From Gluconacetobacter tumulicola (GTDB taxonomy: Bacteria > Pseudomonadota > Alphaproteobacteria > Acetobacterales > Acetobacteraceae): DNA of 64,000 bases. The stretch lies in the NCBI RefSeq assembly GCF_014174215.1, contig NZ_JABEQL010000006.1:1-64000 (forward strand), read 5' to 3'. Numbering within the stretch: position 1 is the stretch's first letter; every line of letters starts with the position of its first letter. Shown piece by piece: positions 1 to 8,250 of the stretch. The position numbers were made by a program, and so were the translations under genes. Under the pieces are notes generated by a model, which did not search any database, had not been told where the DNA came from, and saw only the letters and a program-made list of their open reading frames with translations.

Positions 1-27
1 CGCCCGCCAGGCAAAAATACGACGCAG

Positions 28-852
28 TCAGCTTGCAGGACAAACACATGCACAAGAAAACTTATTCGAAACAGTCATATAGACAGATGGGTGTTGTGAA
101 GCAGGATTGTAATGGGCGATCCATCCGGCAAGCCCGGCCCGCAGTTCCGATCCTGTCTCGAACGCGTGCAAATAGACGCATTCGTATTTCAGGGATCGCC
201 ACAGGCGTTCAATGAACACGTGGTAGGGCCAGCGACCTCGCCCGTCCATGCTGATTCGGATCTGGCGCTGTTCCAGCACGTCGGTGAAGCGGGGTGTCGT
301 GAACTGCGATCCCTGATCGGTATTGAAGATCTCCGGGCTGCCATAGCGCACCAGCGCATCCCGGAGCGCCTCAATGCAGAACTCCGCATCCATCGTGTTC
401 GACAGGCGCCACGACAGTACCCTGCGCGTCGCCCAGTCCATGATCGCCACGAGGTAGAGAAAGCCCCGTCTCATGGGAAGATACGTGATGTCGGCACACC
501 AGACCTGGTTGGGCCGGTCGATGACCAGGTCCCGCAGCAGATACGGATATTTCCGATGCTCCGGATGGGGCACACTCGTGCGCGGCTTCTGGTAGATCGC
601 CCGCAGCCCCATCATCGCCATGAGCCGGCGAACCCGCTTGCGGCCGACATCATGACCGAGACGGCGCAGATGCCACGTCATCTGCCGTGAGCCATAATAC
701 GGCGTTTCCAGGAACTGCTCGTCGATCAGGCGCATCAACGCCAGATTGGCCTCGCTCTGTGGTACAGGCCGATAATAGACGCCCGACCGGTTGAGGTGCA
801 GCAGCGTGCATTGTCGCACGACCGAAAGCCGGGGCCGTTTCAGGTCAATCAT
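28..852 (-). pseudogene. IS3-family transposase OrfB, C-terminus replaced
   Basis: This is the integrase-like catalytic half of an IS3-family transposase. The DDE triad is visible: D121 in WCADITY, D179 in NTDQGSQF and E215 in FIERLWRSLKYE. Homology runs to the motif AHYN at residues 246-249. The frame then continues for about 25 unrelated residues instead of the expected RPHSALG-type tail, so the gene was cut at about position 105. It overlaps orfA by 4 bp; in this family OrfAB is usually made by a -1 frameshift. It is probably inactive because the conserved tail and the downstream inverted repeat are lost. Confidence 0.8.
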
Positions 853-1224
853 TTGCCGCCTCTGATCACGCCCAACCGAGCAGAGGCATCCCGCAAAAAA
901 TCCCGTTCCACCAGCAACTGGCCGATCTTGGCATGCAGCTTCTCAACGTCGGCCGGACTGACTGCGGGCTCAGCCATCGCCTTCCCGGAGAAAGTCGCTT
1001 CCATCCCCTCGATCGCTTGCCGTTTCCACTGGGCGATCATCGTCTGATGCACCCCATGTTTCGATGCCAGCTCCGCCAGCGTTAGGTCCCCACGGATCGC
1101 TTCCCGCGCAACCCGTGATTTGAACTCCGCCGCATACCTCTTGCGCGTAACTTTGCCCATAAAACCCGTCCTCTCTCAGGTCGGATTATAGCTTAACCAC
1201 CTGTCCGAAAAACGGGGGCCACCT
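105..1224 (-). mobile_element. IS3-family insertion sequence, 3'-truncated
   Basis: Two overlapping minus-strand reading frames (orfA 849-1160, orfB 28-852, joined by ATGA) have the organisation of an IS3-family element of the IS2/IS51 type. The 5' end probably lies near 1200-1224, where the GC-rich run ggcccccgtttttcgg looks like a terminal repeat. The other end is missing: homology in orfB stops at about 105, before the usual C-terminal ~30 residues, and no matching inverted repeat is visible between there and the window edge. Without both ends the copy should be immobile by itself. Boundaries are estimates. Confidence 0.75.
849..1160 (-). CDS. IS3-family transposase OrfA (helix-turn-helix)
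   Basis: This 103-residue protein is an OrfA of the IS3 family. It binds the element's ends through an N-terminal helix-turn-helix (about residues 20-50, containing ELASKHGVHQTMIAQWKRQ). A C-terminal leucine-zipper-like segment (KLHAKIGQLLVERDFL) is used for multimerisation with OrfB. The 3' end overlaps orfB by 4 bp. The frame looks intact although its partner is truncated. Confidence 0.85.
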   Translation of the reverse strand: MGKVTRKRYAAEFKSRVAREAIRGDLTLAELASKHGVHQTMIAQWKRQAIEGMEATFSGKAMAEPAVSPADVEKLHAKIGQLLVERDFLRDASARLGVIRGGK

Positions 1225-1262
1225 CTGTTCAACGTCAAACCAGGGGGCGTAGGCAGCAATAG

Positions 1263-1501
1263 CCCACGATACCTGATCCCAATGACGTCTCACAACCTGA
1301 CACCACCCATCCGCGCTTTGCCTATGTGGAACGCGCTCCGGCCGAAAACCTGCATGGCCTCGCCGGGCGGCTGTGCTGGACATCCGGGGAGCCCGGGCGG
1401 TCCCCATCCATGCGGGCACCGACATCATTGTCGTCGAGAATGGTCGCATCGCGGCGCTCTATCTGTTCTTCGATCCGCTGCCTGTGAAAGACGTAGCCTG
1501 A
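1263..1501 (+). pseudogene. SnoaL/NTF2-like protein, 3' remnant with frameshift
   Basis: Two plus-strand segments in different frames together resemble the C-terminal half of a SnoaL/NTF2-like (nuclear transport factor 2 fold) protein. The first segment (about 1263-1395) reads HPRFAYVERAPAENLHG and GRLCWTSGEPG. The second (about 1390-1501) reads AVPIHAGTDIIVVENGRIAALY in pieces and ends in TGA at 1501. The frame switch falls in a G-rich run near 1386-1400. The 5' half is missing, with the IS3 remnant sitting where it should be, so the gene was probably broken by that insertion and then decayed. The family call rests on motif resemblance only. Confidence 0.5.
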
Positions 1502-1784
1502 AATTGACAGCGGAAGCCGAAGTCTCAGAAGGGCAGGTTCATATTCTGCCGCACATGGCAATGCCTGGACGCGGTCATTCTCAAATTGACGTTCGACGAG
1601 CGGGCAGATTATCGTGCATCTCGTTCCGAAGTCGGCACAAAAATGGTTCGGAGTCGATCGGATATGTCAGTGTCCTGGCGGATGGCTGGGGGGGACACGG
1701 CGTTGCCCTTTGACGAGGATGGACCAGCGGTGCCGGGCGGCGTGAGGAGGGCAGCAGGGATGTTGGGTCCGAGCTCTGGGGATT

Positions 1785-2048
1785 ATGATGTCCGCATTGT
1801 TTGCCCACGATCAGCTTCATGCCTGGGGATGGCGGATACCGTTTCTGCCAGGCCTGTCCGTCGTACCGTTCGGATTTTTCCTGAGACGGGAAATGCAGGC
1901 GGTTTCCCTCATCATCTTCCGAGATCCTCGACCGGGTGAATATCTTCCTGATCTGACGCTCATGTCCGGCACCATTATGACCTATGTCCGGATCTTGGGC
2001 GTCAGCTACACGATTTCGGTGCTGCACCTGTCCCCCTCCAAAACCTGA
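1785..2048 (+). pseudogene. MHS-family MFS transporter, internal fragment
   Basis: An 87-codon open stretch carries HAWGWRIPFLPGL, FFLRREMQ and, after a gap, SGTIMTYVRILGVSYTISVL. These resemble consecutive parts of metabolite:H+ symporters of the major facilitator superfamily: the end of TM6, the basic RRxM loop, and a later helix. The intervening loop is shorter than in intact proteins. The helices on both sides are missing, so this is a relic. The preceding 1502-1784 shows no gene I can recognise. Confidence 0.4.
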
Positions 2049-2063
2049 CATAGGAAGGCCCCC

Positions 2064-3230
2064 ATGGTTTCTCTGCGAGACATCAATCCCTATCTCGACG
2101 AACTGACGGCGTTGCGCCACGACCTGCATGCCCATCCCGAAATCGGCATGGAGGAACATCGTACAGCCGACCTCGTGGCGCGGGAGCTTGAACGCCTGGG
2201 CATCGAAGTGCATCGCGGCGTCGGCCGGACGGGAGTGGTGGGCGTCCTGCGCGTCGGCAACGGTGAGGGGGCGATCGGGCTACGTGCGGACATGGACGCG
2301 CTGGCGATGGCGGAGGCGAACGATCTGCCCTATCGCAGCACCATTCCCGGGATGATGCATGCATGCGGCCATGACGGGCATACGACGATGCTGCTGGGCG
2401 CTGCCCGTTATCTGGTGGAAACACGCCGGTTCAACGGGACGGTCAACCTGATCTTCCAGCCGGGGGAGGAGGGGGCCGGGGGCGCCGAGGCCATGATCGC
2501 CGATGGATTGTTCGAACGGTTTCCGTGCGATTCGGTCTTCGGAATGCATAACAGGCCGGGGCTGGATGTCGGGCAGTACCGGATCACGCCGGGGCCCGCG
2601 ATGGCGGGTGGTGCGTTTTTTACCGTGACGGTCGAGGGGCGCGGCGCGCACGGTGCACGCCCCGAGGACAGCATCGATCCAGTGCCGGCCGTGGCGCAGA
2701 TCACCCTGGCCCTGCAGACCATCGTGTCGCGCAACATGCCGCCCGAAGAGCGCGCCGTGGTCAGCATCACGCGTTTGAGCGGCGGGGACGCATTCAATGT
2801 GATTCCCCAGACCGCATCGCTGGGCGGCACGATCCGCTGCTTCAGCCGCGCGCTGATGGAGAAGATCCGCGAGCGGATCGAGACGGTGGCGGCGCACACG
2901 GCGGAGGCGTACGGTGCGCGGGCGACCGTCTCGTTCAGGCCGATCTTCGCGCCCCTGATCAATGACAAGGAACAGGCGGCGCTCTATGCCGACGCCGCCG
3001 CCGAACTGGTCGGCGAAGGGGCTGTGGACCGCCATGGTGCGGCCGTCATGGGATCGGAGGATTTCAGCTTCATGACGGAGCGGGTGCCCGGCGCCTACAT
3101 CCATGTGGGGGCGGGTCCGGGGCGTACGCTGCATCACGAACTGTATGATTTCAACGATGCGGTCATTCCATACGGGGTGGCGCTCTATGTGAGCGTCGTC
3201 GAACGCAAGCTGGCCCCGGAGGCGTTCTGA
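2064..3230 (+). CDS. M20-family amidohydrolase (hippurate/N-acyl-amino-acid hydrolase type)
   Basis: This 388-residue cytoplasmic enzyme belongs to the M20D/amidohydrolase group, which hydrolyses N-acyl amino acids using a two-metal centre. Visible motifs are the N-terminal LRHDLHAHPEIG, the metal-ligand motif GLRADMDAL, MHACGHDGH at about residues 97-105, the catalytic EEG segment FQPGEEG, and a C-terminal MGSEDFSF followed by LHHELYDFND. The length fits the family. The ATG at 2064 is preceded by AGGAAG. The gene stands alone on the plus strand between the relics upstream and a convergent dehydrogenase. The exact acyl or amino-acid preference cannot be read from sequence. Confidence 0.88.
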   Translation: MVSLRDINPYLDELTALRHDLHAHPEIGMEEHRTADLVARELERLGIEVHRGVGRTGVVGVLRVGNGEGAIGLRADMDALAMAEANDLPYRSTIPGMMHACGHDGHTTMLLGAARYLVETRRFNGTVNLIFQPGEEGAGGAEAMIADGLFERFPCDSVFGMHNRPGLDVGQYRITPGPAMAGGAFFTVTVEGRGAHGARPEDSIDPVPAVAQITLALQTIVSRNMPPEERAVVSITRLSGGDAFNVIPQTASLGGTIRCFSRALMEKIRERIETVAAHTAEAYGARATVSFRPIFAPLINDKEQAALYADAAAELVGEGAVDRHGAAVMGSEDFSFMTERVPGAYIHVGAGPGRTLHHELYDFNDAVIPYGVALYVSVVERKLAPEAF

Positions 3231-3260
3231 CGGCATTTTTCGTCAATCCGCCACCGCGCC

Positions 3261-4550
3261 TCAGGTCGCGACATTGAGGACGCCCAAACGTTGCCGGTCG
3301 AAGCGGCCGGGATCGTAAGGCATCGGGTCGATGAAGGGTGCCTCGCCCGCGATCAGTTCGGCGCAGAGCCGGCCGGTGACGGGGCCGAGCGTGAAACCCT
3401 GATGGGCGTGACCGAAATTCAGCCACAGGCCGGGATGCCGCGCGCACGGGCCGAGGGCGGGCAGCATGTCCGGCAGGCATGGGCGCGCGCCACGCCAGGG
3501 GGCTGCGTCGAGCGGCTTGCCGATGGGTAGCAGGGTGCGGGCGATCGCGATGCTTCGCGTGATTTGCCGGGTCGCGGCGGGGGCCTCGCGCCGTGCGAAT
3601 TCGGCCCCCGTGGCGATCCGCAATCCGGATGGCGTCGGAATCATGGTCACACCCTGTTCGGTCAGCAGCATGGGCGTCGCAAGGGCGCCGTCCAGCGCGA
3701 CATGCATATGGTAGCCACGCTTGACGAACAGCGGAAAGCGATATCCCAGCGGGCGCAGGACCATGTCGCTCCACGGACCGAGGCAGATGACGGCGGTTTC
3801 GGCATCCAGGTCGCCGTCCTCGCCCGTCACGCGCCAGCCGGCGCCGTGGGGCCTGAGGGTCTGCGCATCCCCCGTGGCCAGCGTGCCCCCGGCAGCTTCG
3901 AACCCCCGGGCATAGGCTTTGACCAGGCCGCCGGGATCGGAGACGGCAAACGGCGATGTCCAGTGGATGGCACCGGCAAGCTGCCGCTGCAAGGTGGGTT
4001 CTTCCCGCGCAAGCGTGGCGCCGTCCAGGACGGTGTGGGGGACGCCGAAGCGTTCCGCGACCTCCTTTGCGTGGTGCAGGGCCGTCTTCATGGCGGCCTG
4101 GGATTGGAATATCTGCTTCCAGCCGCCGGCCCGCATCATTCCCGTGGCATTGGCCTGCGCCGCCATGGCCTGGTGTTCGGCCAGGCAATGGCGGACCATG
4201 CGTTCATAGGCCATGCAGATAGGATCGTACCGGCCGGGAAGGGAATTCCAGAAATACCGGGCGAGCATCGGGGCCAGCGTCGGTAGATCGCGGGCGCGCC
4301 ATGCGGTATCGTTGCCCATGCCGAACGCGATGCGGGCCAGCCGTCCGGCATCCATCGGAAACGCGTACGGCATGACGGCTTCGCGCTGGATCAGGCCCGC
4401 ATTCCCGAACGATGTCTCGTTCCCCGGCACGCGGCGGTCGACGAGCACGACATCGAAGCCACGCTGGCGCAGATGCCAGGCGGTCGCCGTTCCCACCATG
4501 CCCGCGCCGAGAACGATCGCGCTGCGGCCTTTTGCCTGCCCATGGACCAT
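3261..4550 (-). CDS. FAD-dependent D-amino-acid dehydrogenase (DadA-like)
   Basis: This protein belongs to the DadA branch of the DAO superfamily, which oxidises D-amino acids to keto acids and passes electrons to the respiratory chain. The N-terminal dinucleotide-binding motif is VLGAGMVGTATAWHLRQRG. FGNAGLI and the C-terminal NFGHAHQGFTLGP are typical of DadA proteins. I chose the ATG at 4550 because AAGGAAC lies 7 nt upstream; an in-frame ATG ten codons earlier has no such site. It lies 78 bp downstream of an Lrp gene on the same strand, so joint expression or Lrp control is plausible. The substrate could also be a secondary amine or D-proline-like compound. Confidence 0.82.
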   Translation of the reverse strand: MVHGQAKGRSAIVLGAGMVGTATAWHLRQRGFDVVLVDRRVPGNETSFGNAGLIQREAVMPYAFPMDAGRLARIAFGMGNDTAWRARDLPTLAPMLARYFWNSLPGRYDPICMAYERMVRHCLAEHQAMAAQANATGMMRAGGWKQIFQSQAAMKTALHHAKEVAERFGVPHTVLDGATLAREEPTLQRQLAGAIHWTSPFAVSDPGGLVKAYARGFEAAGGTLATGDAQTLRPHGAGWRVTGEDGDLDAETAVICLGPWSDMVLRPLGYRFPLFVKRGYHMHVALDGALATPMLLTEQGVTMIPTPSGLRIATGAEFARREAPAATRQITRSIAIARTLLPIGKPLDAAPWRGARPCLPDMLPALGPCARHPGLWLNFGHAHQGFTLGPVTGRLCAELIAGEAPFIDPMPYDPGRFDRQRLGVLNVAT

Positions 4551-4628
4551 TGATGCTTGTTCCTTGAAAAGAGGTGTCAACGAAAGCAGGGTTGCGAACG
4601 GGTGCCGATATGTCCCTGGTGGAAACGG

Positions 4629-5093
4629 TCAGATGGCGAGCGGACGGTTATCCACCACTTCCTTCATGACGAAGAAGGTCCGGGTCTGGAGCACGCAGGG
4701 CAGCGCGATCAGTTCCGACGCGTGAAGCCGGCTGAAATCGTGGATGTCGCGGACGCGGATCTTCACGAAGAAATCGAAATCTCCCGCCACCAGATAGCAG
4801 TCGAGGATCGCCGGCATGGCACGGGCGGCCGTTTCGAACGCGGCGAAACTGTCCGGTGTCGAACGGTCCAGCACCACGCCGACGATCGCCAGCGTCGCCA
4901 GATCGACGGCTTCCGGCGCGACCTGCGCCCGCACGCTGCGGATGAAACCGTCCTCGAACAGGCGTTGCGTCCGGCGGTAGCAGGTCGCCGGGCTGAGATT
5001 GGCCTGACGCGCGAGGTCGGCATTCGATGTCCGGCCATCCTGCTGCAGCAGGCGCAACAGCTTGCGGTCGATTCGGTCCAGCGTTTTGTCCAT
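4629..5093 (-). CDS. acdR: Lrp/AsnC-family transcriptional regulator, probable ACC deaminase regulator
   Basis: This 154-residue protein is a leucine-responsive (Lrp/AsnC) regulator. The N-terminal winged helix-turn-helix spans about residues 5-60 (DRKLLRLLQQDGR, NADLARQANLSPATCYRR) and the RAM effector-binding domain follows (YLVAGDFDFFVKIRVRD). It is transcribed away from acdS with 156 bp between the start codons. Divergent lrp-acdS pairs are the known arrangement in plant-associated bacteria, where AcdR activates acdS when ACC is present. It may also act on the DadA-like gene immediately downstream. The start at 5093 gives the canonical family N-terminus. Confidence 0.85.
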   Translation of the reverse strand: MDKTLDRIDRKLLRLLQQDGRTSNADLARQANLSPATCYRRTQRLFEDGFIRSVRAQVAPEAVDLATLAIVGVVLDRSTPDSFAAFETAARAMPAILDCYLVAGDFDFFVKIRVRDIHDFSRLHASELIALPCVLQTRTFFVMKEVVDNRPLAI

Positions 5094-5249
5094 GAAAGGA
5101 TCTTTCAGAGATGGCGCAATATTTGGACAGATAATCGGGAAACCTGAAAAAATACAGGAAAGGGATGTCGTCAAGGGTGGAAGTTCGAAAGCCCATTTCA
5201 TTCCTTTTATGGCACGATTGGGATCGTTCTTCCGGTCAAGGGGCTTGAA
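5094..5249 (+). promoter_or_regulatory. lrp-acdS divergent control region
   Basis: The 156 bp between the divergent starts must hold both promoters. It is AT-richer than its surroundings and contains the near-palindromic stretch aacctgaaaaaatacaggaa, a plausible Lrp-type site. An AAGGGG ribosome site precedes the acdS ATG. No promoter elements were assigned with certainty. Confidence 0.45.
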
Positions 5250-6266
5250 ATGCTTAATTTTTCCCGCTTCGCGCGCTATCCGCTCACCTTCGGGCCGACG
5301 CCCATCGAATTCCTGCCGCGCCTGAGCGAGAGCCTGGGCGGCGACGTGCAGATCTACGCCAAGCGCGAGGACTGCAATTCCGGCTTGGCCATGGGCGGCA
5401 ACAAGCTGCGCAAGCTGGAATATATCGTTCCCGACGCCCTGGCGTCCGGCGCGGACACGCTGGTTTCGATCGGCGGTGTGCAGTCCAACCATACGCGCCT
5501 GGTTGCCGCCGTCGCGGCCAAGATCGGCATGAAATGCCATGTGATCCAGGAAAGCTGGGTGCCCCATGACGACGCGGTGTACGATCGCGTGGGCAATATC
5601 CTGATGACCCGCCTGATGGGCGCGGACTCCCGGCTGGTCGATGAGGGCTTCGATGTCGGGATCCGCGATAGCTGGCTGCAGGCGCTGGAGGAAGTGAAGG
5701 CGAAGGGTGGCAAGCCCTATGCCATTCCCGCCGGCGCGTCGGTGCACAAGTTCGGCGGGCTGGGCTATGTCGGTTTCGCCGAGGAGGTTCGGGCCCAGGA
5801 AGCGGAACTGGGCTTCAAGTTCGATTTCATCATCGTCTGCACGGTGACCGGTTCGACCCATGCCGGCATGCTGGTCGGCTTCGCCGACGACGGACGGGCG
5901 CGGCAGGTGATCGGAATCGACGCGTCCTTCACCCCGAAACAGGTGAAGGCGCAGGTGCTCGATATCGCGCAGAAGACCTCGGCCTTGGTCGACGGGCCGG
6001 AAATCGCCGGCGATGACGTGGTGCTGGTCGAGGATTATGCCTATCCCGCCTATGGCGTGCCATCGAAGGAAACGGTGGAGGCGATGCGCCTGGCGGCGCG
6101 GACCGAGGCGATGATTACCGACCCGGTCTACGAGGGGAAATCGATGCAGGGCCTGATCGACCTTGTCCGCAAGGGCTTCTTCCCGAAGGGGTCGAAAATC
6201 CTCTATGCGCATCTGGGCGGCGTGCCCGCGATCAATGGCTACAGCTACACGTTCCGCAACGGCTGA
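5250..6266 (+). CDS. acdS: 1-aminocyclopropane-1-carboxylate (ACC) deaminase
   Basis: AcdS opens the ring of ACC, the plant ethylene precursor, giving 2-oxobutanoate and ammonia; plant-associated bacteria use it to lower host ethylene and as a nitrogen source. The 338-residue length matches the family exactly. The PLP lysine is K52 in [10 protein letters not shown] and the catalytic serine is S79 in VQSNHTR. The two residues that separate true ACC deaminases from D-cysteine desulfhydrases are both present: E295 in YEGKSMQG and L322 in AHLGGVPA. The N-terminus [13 protein letters not shown] is also diagnostic. It is divergent from an Lrp regulator and convergent with an mlrC gene. Confidence 0.95.
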   Translation: MLNFSRFARYPLTFGPTPIEFLPRLSESLGGDVQIYAKREDCNSGLAMGGNKLRKLEYIVPDALASGADTLVSIGGVQSNHTRLVAAVAAKIGMKCHVIQESWVPHDDAVYDRVGNILMTRLMGADSRLVDEGFDVGIRDSWLQALEEVKAKGGKPYAIPAGASVHKFGGLGYVGFAEEVRAQEAELGFKFDFIIVCTVTGSTHAGMLVGFADDGRARQVIGIDASFTPKQVKAQVLDIAQKTSALVDGPEIAGDDVVLVEDYAYPAYGVPSKETVEAMRLAARTEAMITDPVYEGKSMQGLIDLVRKGFFPKGSKILYAHLGGVPAINGYSYTFRNG

Positions 6267-6292
6267 ACGGTTCGGGCGGTTCGCGGACGCCA

Positions 6293-6316
6293 CGCGCGGC
6301 GGATGGCCGCCGCGCG
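6293..6316. terminator. GC hairpin between convergent acdS and mlrC
   Basis: A perfect 10-bp inverted repeat (cgcgcggcgg, loop atgg, ccgccgcgcg) lies 26 bp after the acdS stop and 26 bp before the stop of the convergent mlrC gene. It has no T-run, so it may act as a strong pause, a Rho-assisted terminator or an mRNA 3'-end stabiliser for both units. Confidence 0.5.
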
Positions 6317-6342
6317 ATCGTCCGCCTCGGGGGCGGAGGGCG

Positions 6343-7824
6343 TTACGCCTCCACCGCATGCGGGTTCTCGACAATCGGCCAGATCGGGCGGCTGAGTTTG
6401 CGATAGCGGGTGCGGCGGGCGTCCGACGGATAATGCGTTCCGGCATCGACATAGAAGATCTCGTCCGCCACGGGCTGGAATGCCGCGTAGAAATGGTTGG
6501 TCGATTTCACCACCAGGTATTTCTTTTCGGCGATGTCGATGCCCAGGCCGGAAAAGATGTCCGGGTCGAATGTCTGGGCGCGGTTCGTGTTCAGGATGAC
6601 GTCGACCCGCGTGCCGGCAATCCGGACCACGGAAGAAGCCCCCAGGGGCACGCGGCTGGCGCCGAAACTCTCCCAGGCCTCGGTGACCGCCTGCAGGACC
6701 GTGACGGTGGCATCGATCGGATCGCCCGCGCCGGGGCCGCTCTTGCCGCCGAAGCGCAGCGCGAGGGTCGCCCCTTCGCCTGCGGCCAGGCAGAACGTGA
6801 CCGCCATCGGATCCCAGATCGTGGCCACGCCGACATCGTCCAGGCCCGCATCCAGCATGGCCCGCAGGATCAGGGTGCCGTCGCCGGCCACGCCGCCGCC
6901 GGGATTGTCCCATGTGTCGGCCAGGACGACGGGCCGGGTCGCGCCCGCCGCGACGCGGGCGGCCGCCAGATGCAGGGCCTCGTCCACTCCATGCTGGGTC
7001 ATGCGGGTGGCGCCGCGCAGGGCAAACAGGTCCATCCCCTTTTCGCGGGCAAGGCGCGCGCCGCGTTCCGGGTCGTTGTCGGTGACGACCACCATGCGCG
7101 CGCCGAGTTCGGGCACGTCGCCGGCCAGGAAACCGTGGATCAGCGAGATGCTGAGCACCGTATCCTGCCCTTCCAGTGCGCCCAGGCTGTCGATGAAGCC
7201 GCGCATCGGATGCTGGCTGGTCGGCAGGACGTCGATCATCCGGCAATCGAAGACCGAGATCACCGGACGGATTTCGCCACGCACCGCGCGCAGGGTCAGA
7301 TCGACGACCTGTTCGGCGCGCACGACGAAGTCAGTATGGGGAAATTCCAGGAAGGCGTTGAGGATATCGAGATTTTCGACACGCTTCGGCGTCAGGTGGC
7401 TATGCGGGTCGAACGTCGCGCCGATTACGGTGTCCGGCCCGGCCAGCGCGCGGACGCGCGCCAGAAGGTCGCCCTCGCAATCGTCATATCCCTGCGCGAC
7501 CATGGCGCCATGCAGTCCCAGCACGACGGCATCGACGGGCAGGGCGGCGCGAAGCTGGTCCAGGATTTCGTCGCGCAATGCCTCGTAAGTCTGGCGCTGG
7601 ACCAGGCCTCCGGGGTCGGCCCAGGTGGCGGTGCCCTCGACCAGTTCGAACCCCTCGCGGCTTGCCCGGCTGCGCAGGGACGGAAACACGGCGGAGCACA
7701 GTGTCGGCGTCGCCGGGTGCCGGCCCGGAGGGGCGTAGAACGCGGCGAGGAAGTTCGCGCGATCGGTGGGAACGGGCGAGAATGTATTGGTTTCCGTGGC
7801 GAGGGAGGCGACGAATACCTTCAT
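6343..7824 (-). CDS. MlrC-family (M81) metallopeptidase, first copy
   Basis: This 493-residue protein belongs to the M81 family named for MlrC, the enzyme that finishes degradation of linearised microcystin. The N-terminal DUF1485-type domain is marked by LATETNTFSP, GLHGAMVAQGYDDCEGD and DPHSHLT. The C-terminal MlrC domain carries LADTWDNPGGGVAGDGT and STNHFYAAF. The RidA gene lies just upstream (33 bp) on the same strand, and M81 genes are often found beside RidA and amino-acid genes. The natural substrate outside cyanotoxin degraders is unknown; a short peptide or N-substituted amino acid is my inference. A paralogue occurs at 23650-25113. Confidence 0.85.
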   Translation of the reverse strand: MKVFVASLATETNTFSPVPTDRANFLAAFYAPPGRHPATPTLCSAVFPSLRSRASREGFELVEGTATWADPGGLVQRQTYEALRDEILDQLRAALPVDAVVLGLHGAMVAQGYDDCEGDLLARVRALAGPDTVIGATFDPHSHLTPKRVENLDILNAFLEFPHTDFVVRAEQVVDLTLRAVRGEIRPVISVFDCRMIDVLPTSQHPMRGFIDSLGALEGQDTVLSISLIHGFLAGDVPELGARMVVVTDNDPERGARLAREKGMDLFALRGATRMTQHGVDEALHLAAARVAAGATRPVVLADTWDNPGGGVAGDGTLILRAMLDAGLDDVGVATIWDPMAVTFCLAAGEGATLALRFGGKSGPGAGDPIDATVTVLQAVTEAWESFGASRVPLGASSVVRIAGTRVDVILNTNRAQTFDPDIFSGLGIDIAEKKYLVVKSTNHFYAAFQPVADEIFYVDAGTHYPSDARRTRYRKLSRPIWPIVENPHAVEA

Positions 7825-7857
7825 GATCGGATTGTCCTGTTCGGCGGCGGGCGGAGG

Positions 7858-8220
7858 CTAGAGCGGTTTGTAGGCGATTGCCTCGATCTCGATCGTGATG
7901 TCGATCATCAATCCGGCCTCGACCGTCGTGCGCGCCGGGGGGGCGGAGGGGAAGAAGGTCGCATAGACCGCGTTGAAGGCGCCGAAATCCTTCCGGTCCG
8001 TCAGGATGACAAAGGTCTTGACGACGTCGGAAAGGTCGCAGCCCACAAGTTTCAGCGCGGCGGCGACATTGTCCATGACGACCCGGGTCTGTACGCCGAC
8101 ATCGCCCGCGACCACCTGGCCGTCGCGCACCGGCACCTGGCCCGAGACATAAACGAAATCCCCCGCGCGCACGGCGGGGGAGAGCGGGACATGTGACTGA
8201 CCGAAAACCGTCTTCATCAT
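7858..8220 (-). CDS. RidA-family enamine/imine deaminase
   Basis: This 120-residue protein is of the RidA (YjgF/YER057c/UK114) family, which hydrolyses reactive enamines and imines such as 2-aminoacrylate released by PLP enzymes. Features are FVYVSGQVPV near residue 30, TRVVMDNVAAALKLVG in the middle, and the C-terminal IDITIEIEAIAYKPL. The family arginine that binds the substrate carboxylate is not obvious near position 105 (SAPPARTTVEAG holds an arginine at about 101), so this may be an Rid subfamily rather than archetypal RidA. It is co-oriented between the aldolase-like gene and mlrC. The first of two tandem ATGs is favoured because AAAGGA lies 6 nt upstream. Confidence 0.85.
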   Translation of the reverse strand: MMKTVFGQSHVPLSPAVRAGDFVYVSGQVPVRDGQVVAGDVGVQTRVVMDNVAAALKLVGCDLSDVVKTFVILTDRKDFGAFNAVYATFFPSAPPARTTVEAGLMIDITIEIEAIAYKPL

Positions 8221-8250
8221 GAATGATCCTTTCAGGGGAAACGCCGGGGA

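Noticed and set aside
1581-2213. Long minus-strand frame (210 codons) across the region before the first M20 gene
   Set aside because: It matches no family, overlaps the M20 gene, and lies opposite a recognisable transporter fragment. High-GC shadow frame.
4629-6452. 607-codon minus-strand frame antisense to acdS
   Set aside because: Only the last 154 codons are the Lrp gene; the rest is the shadow of acdS.
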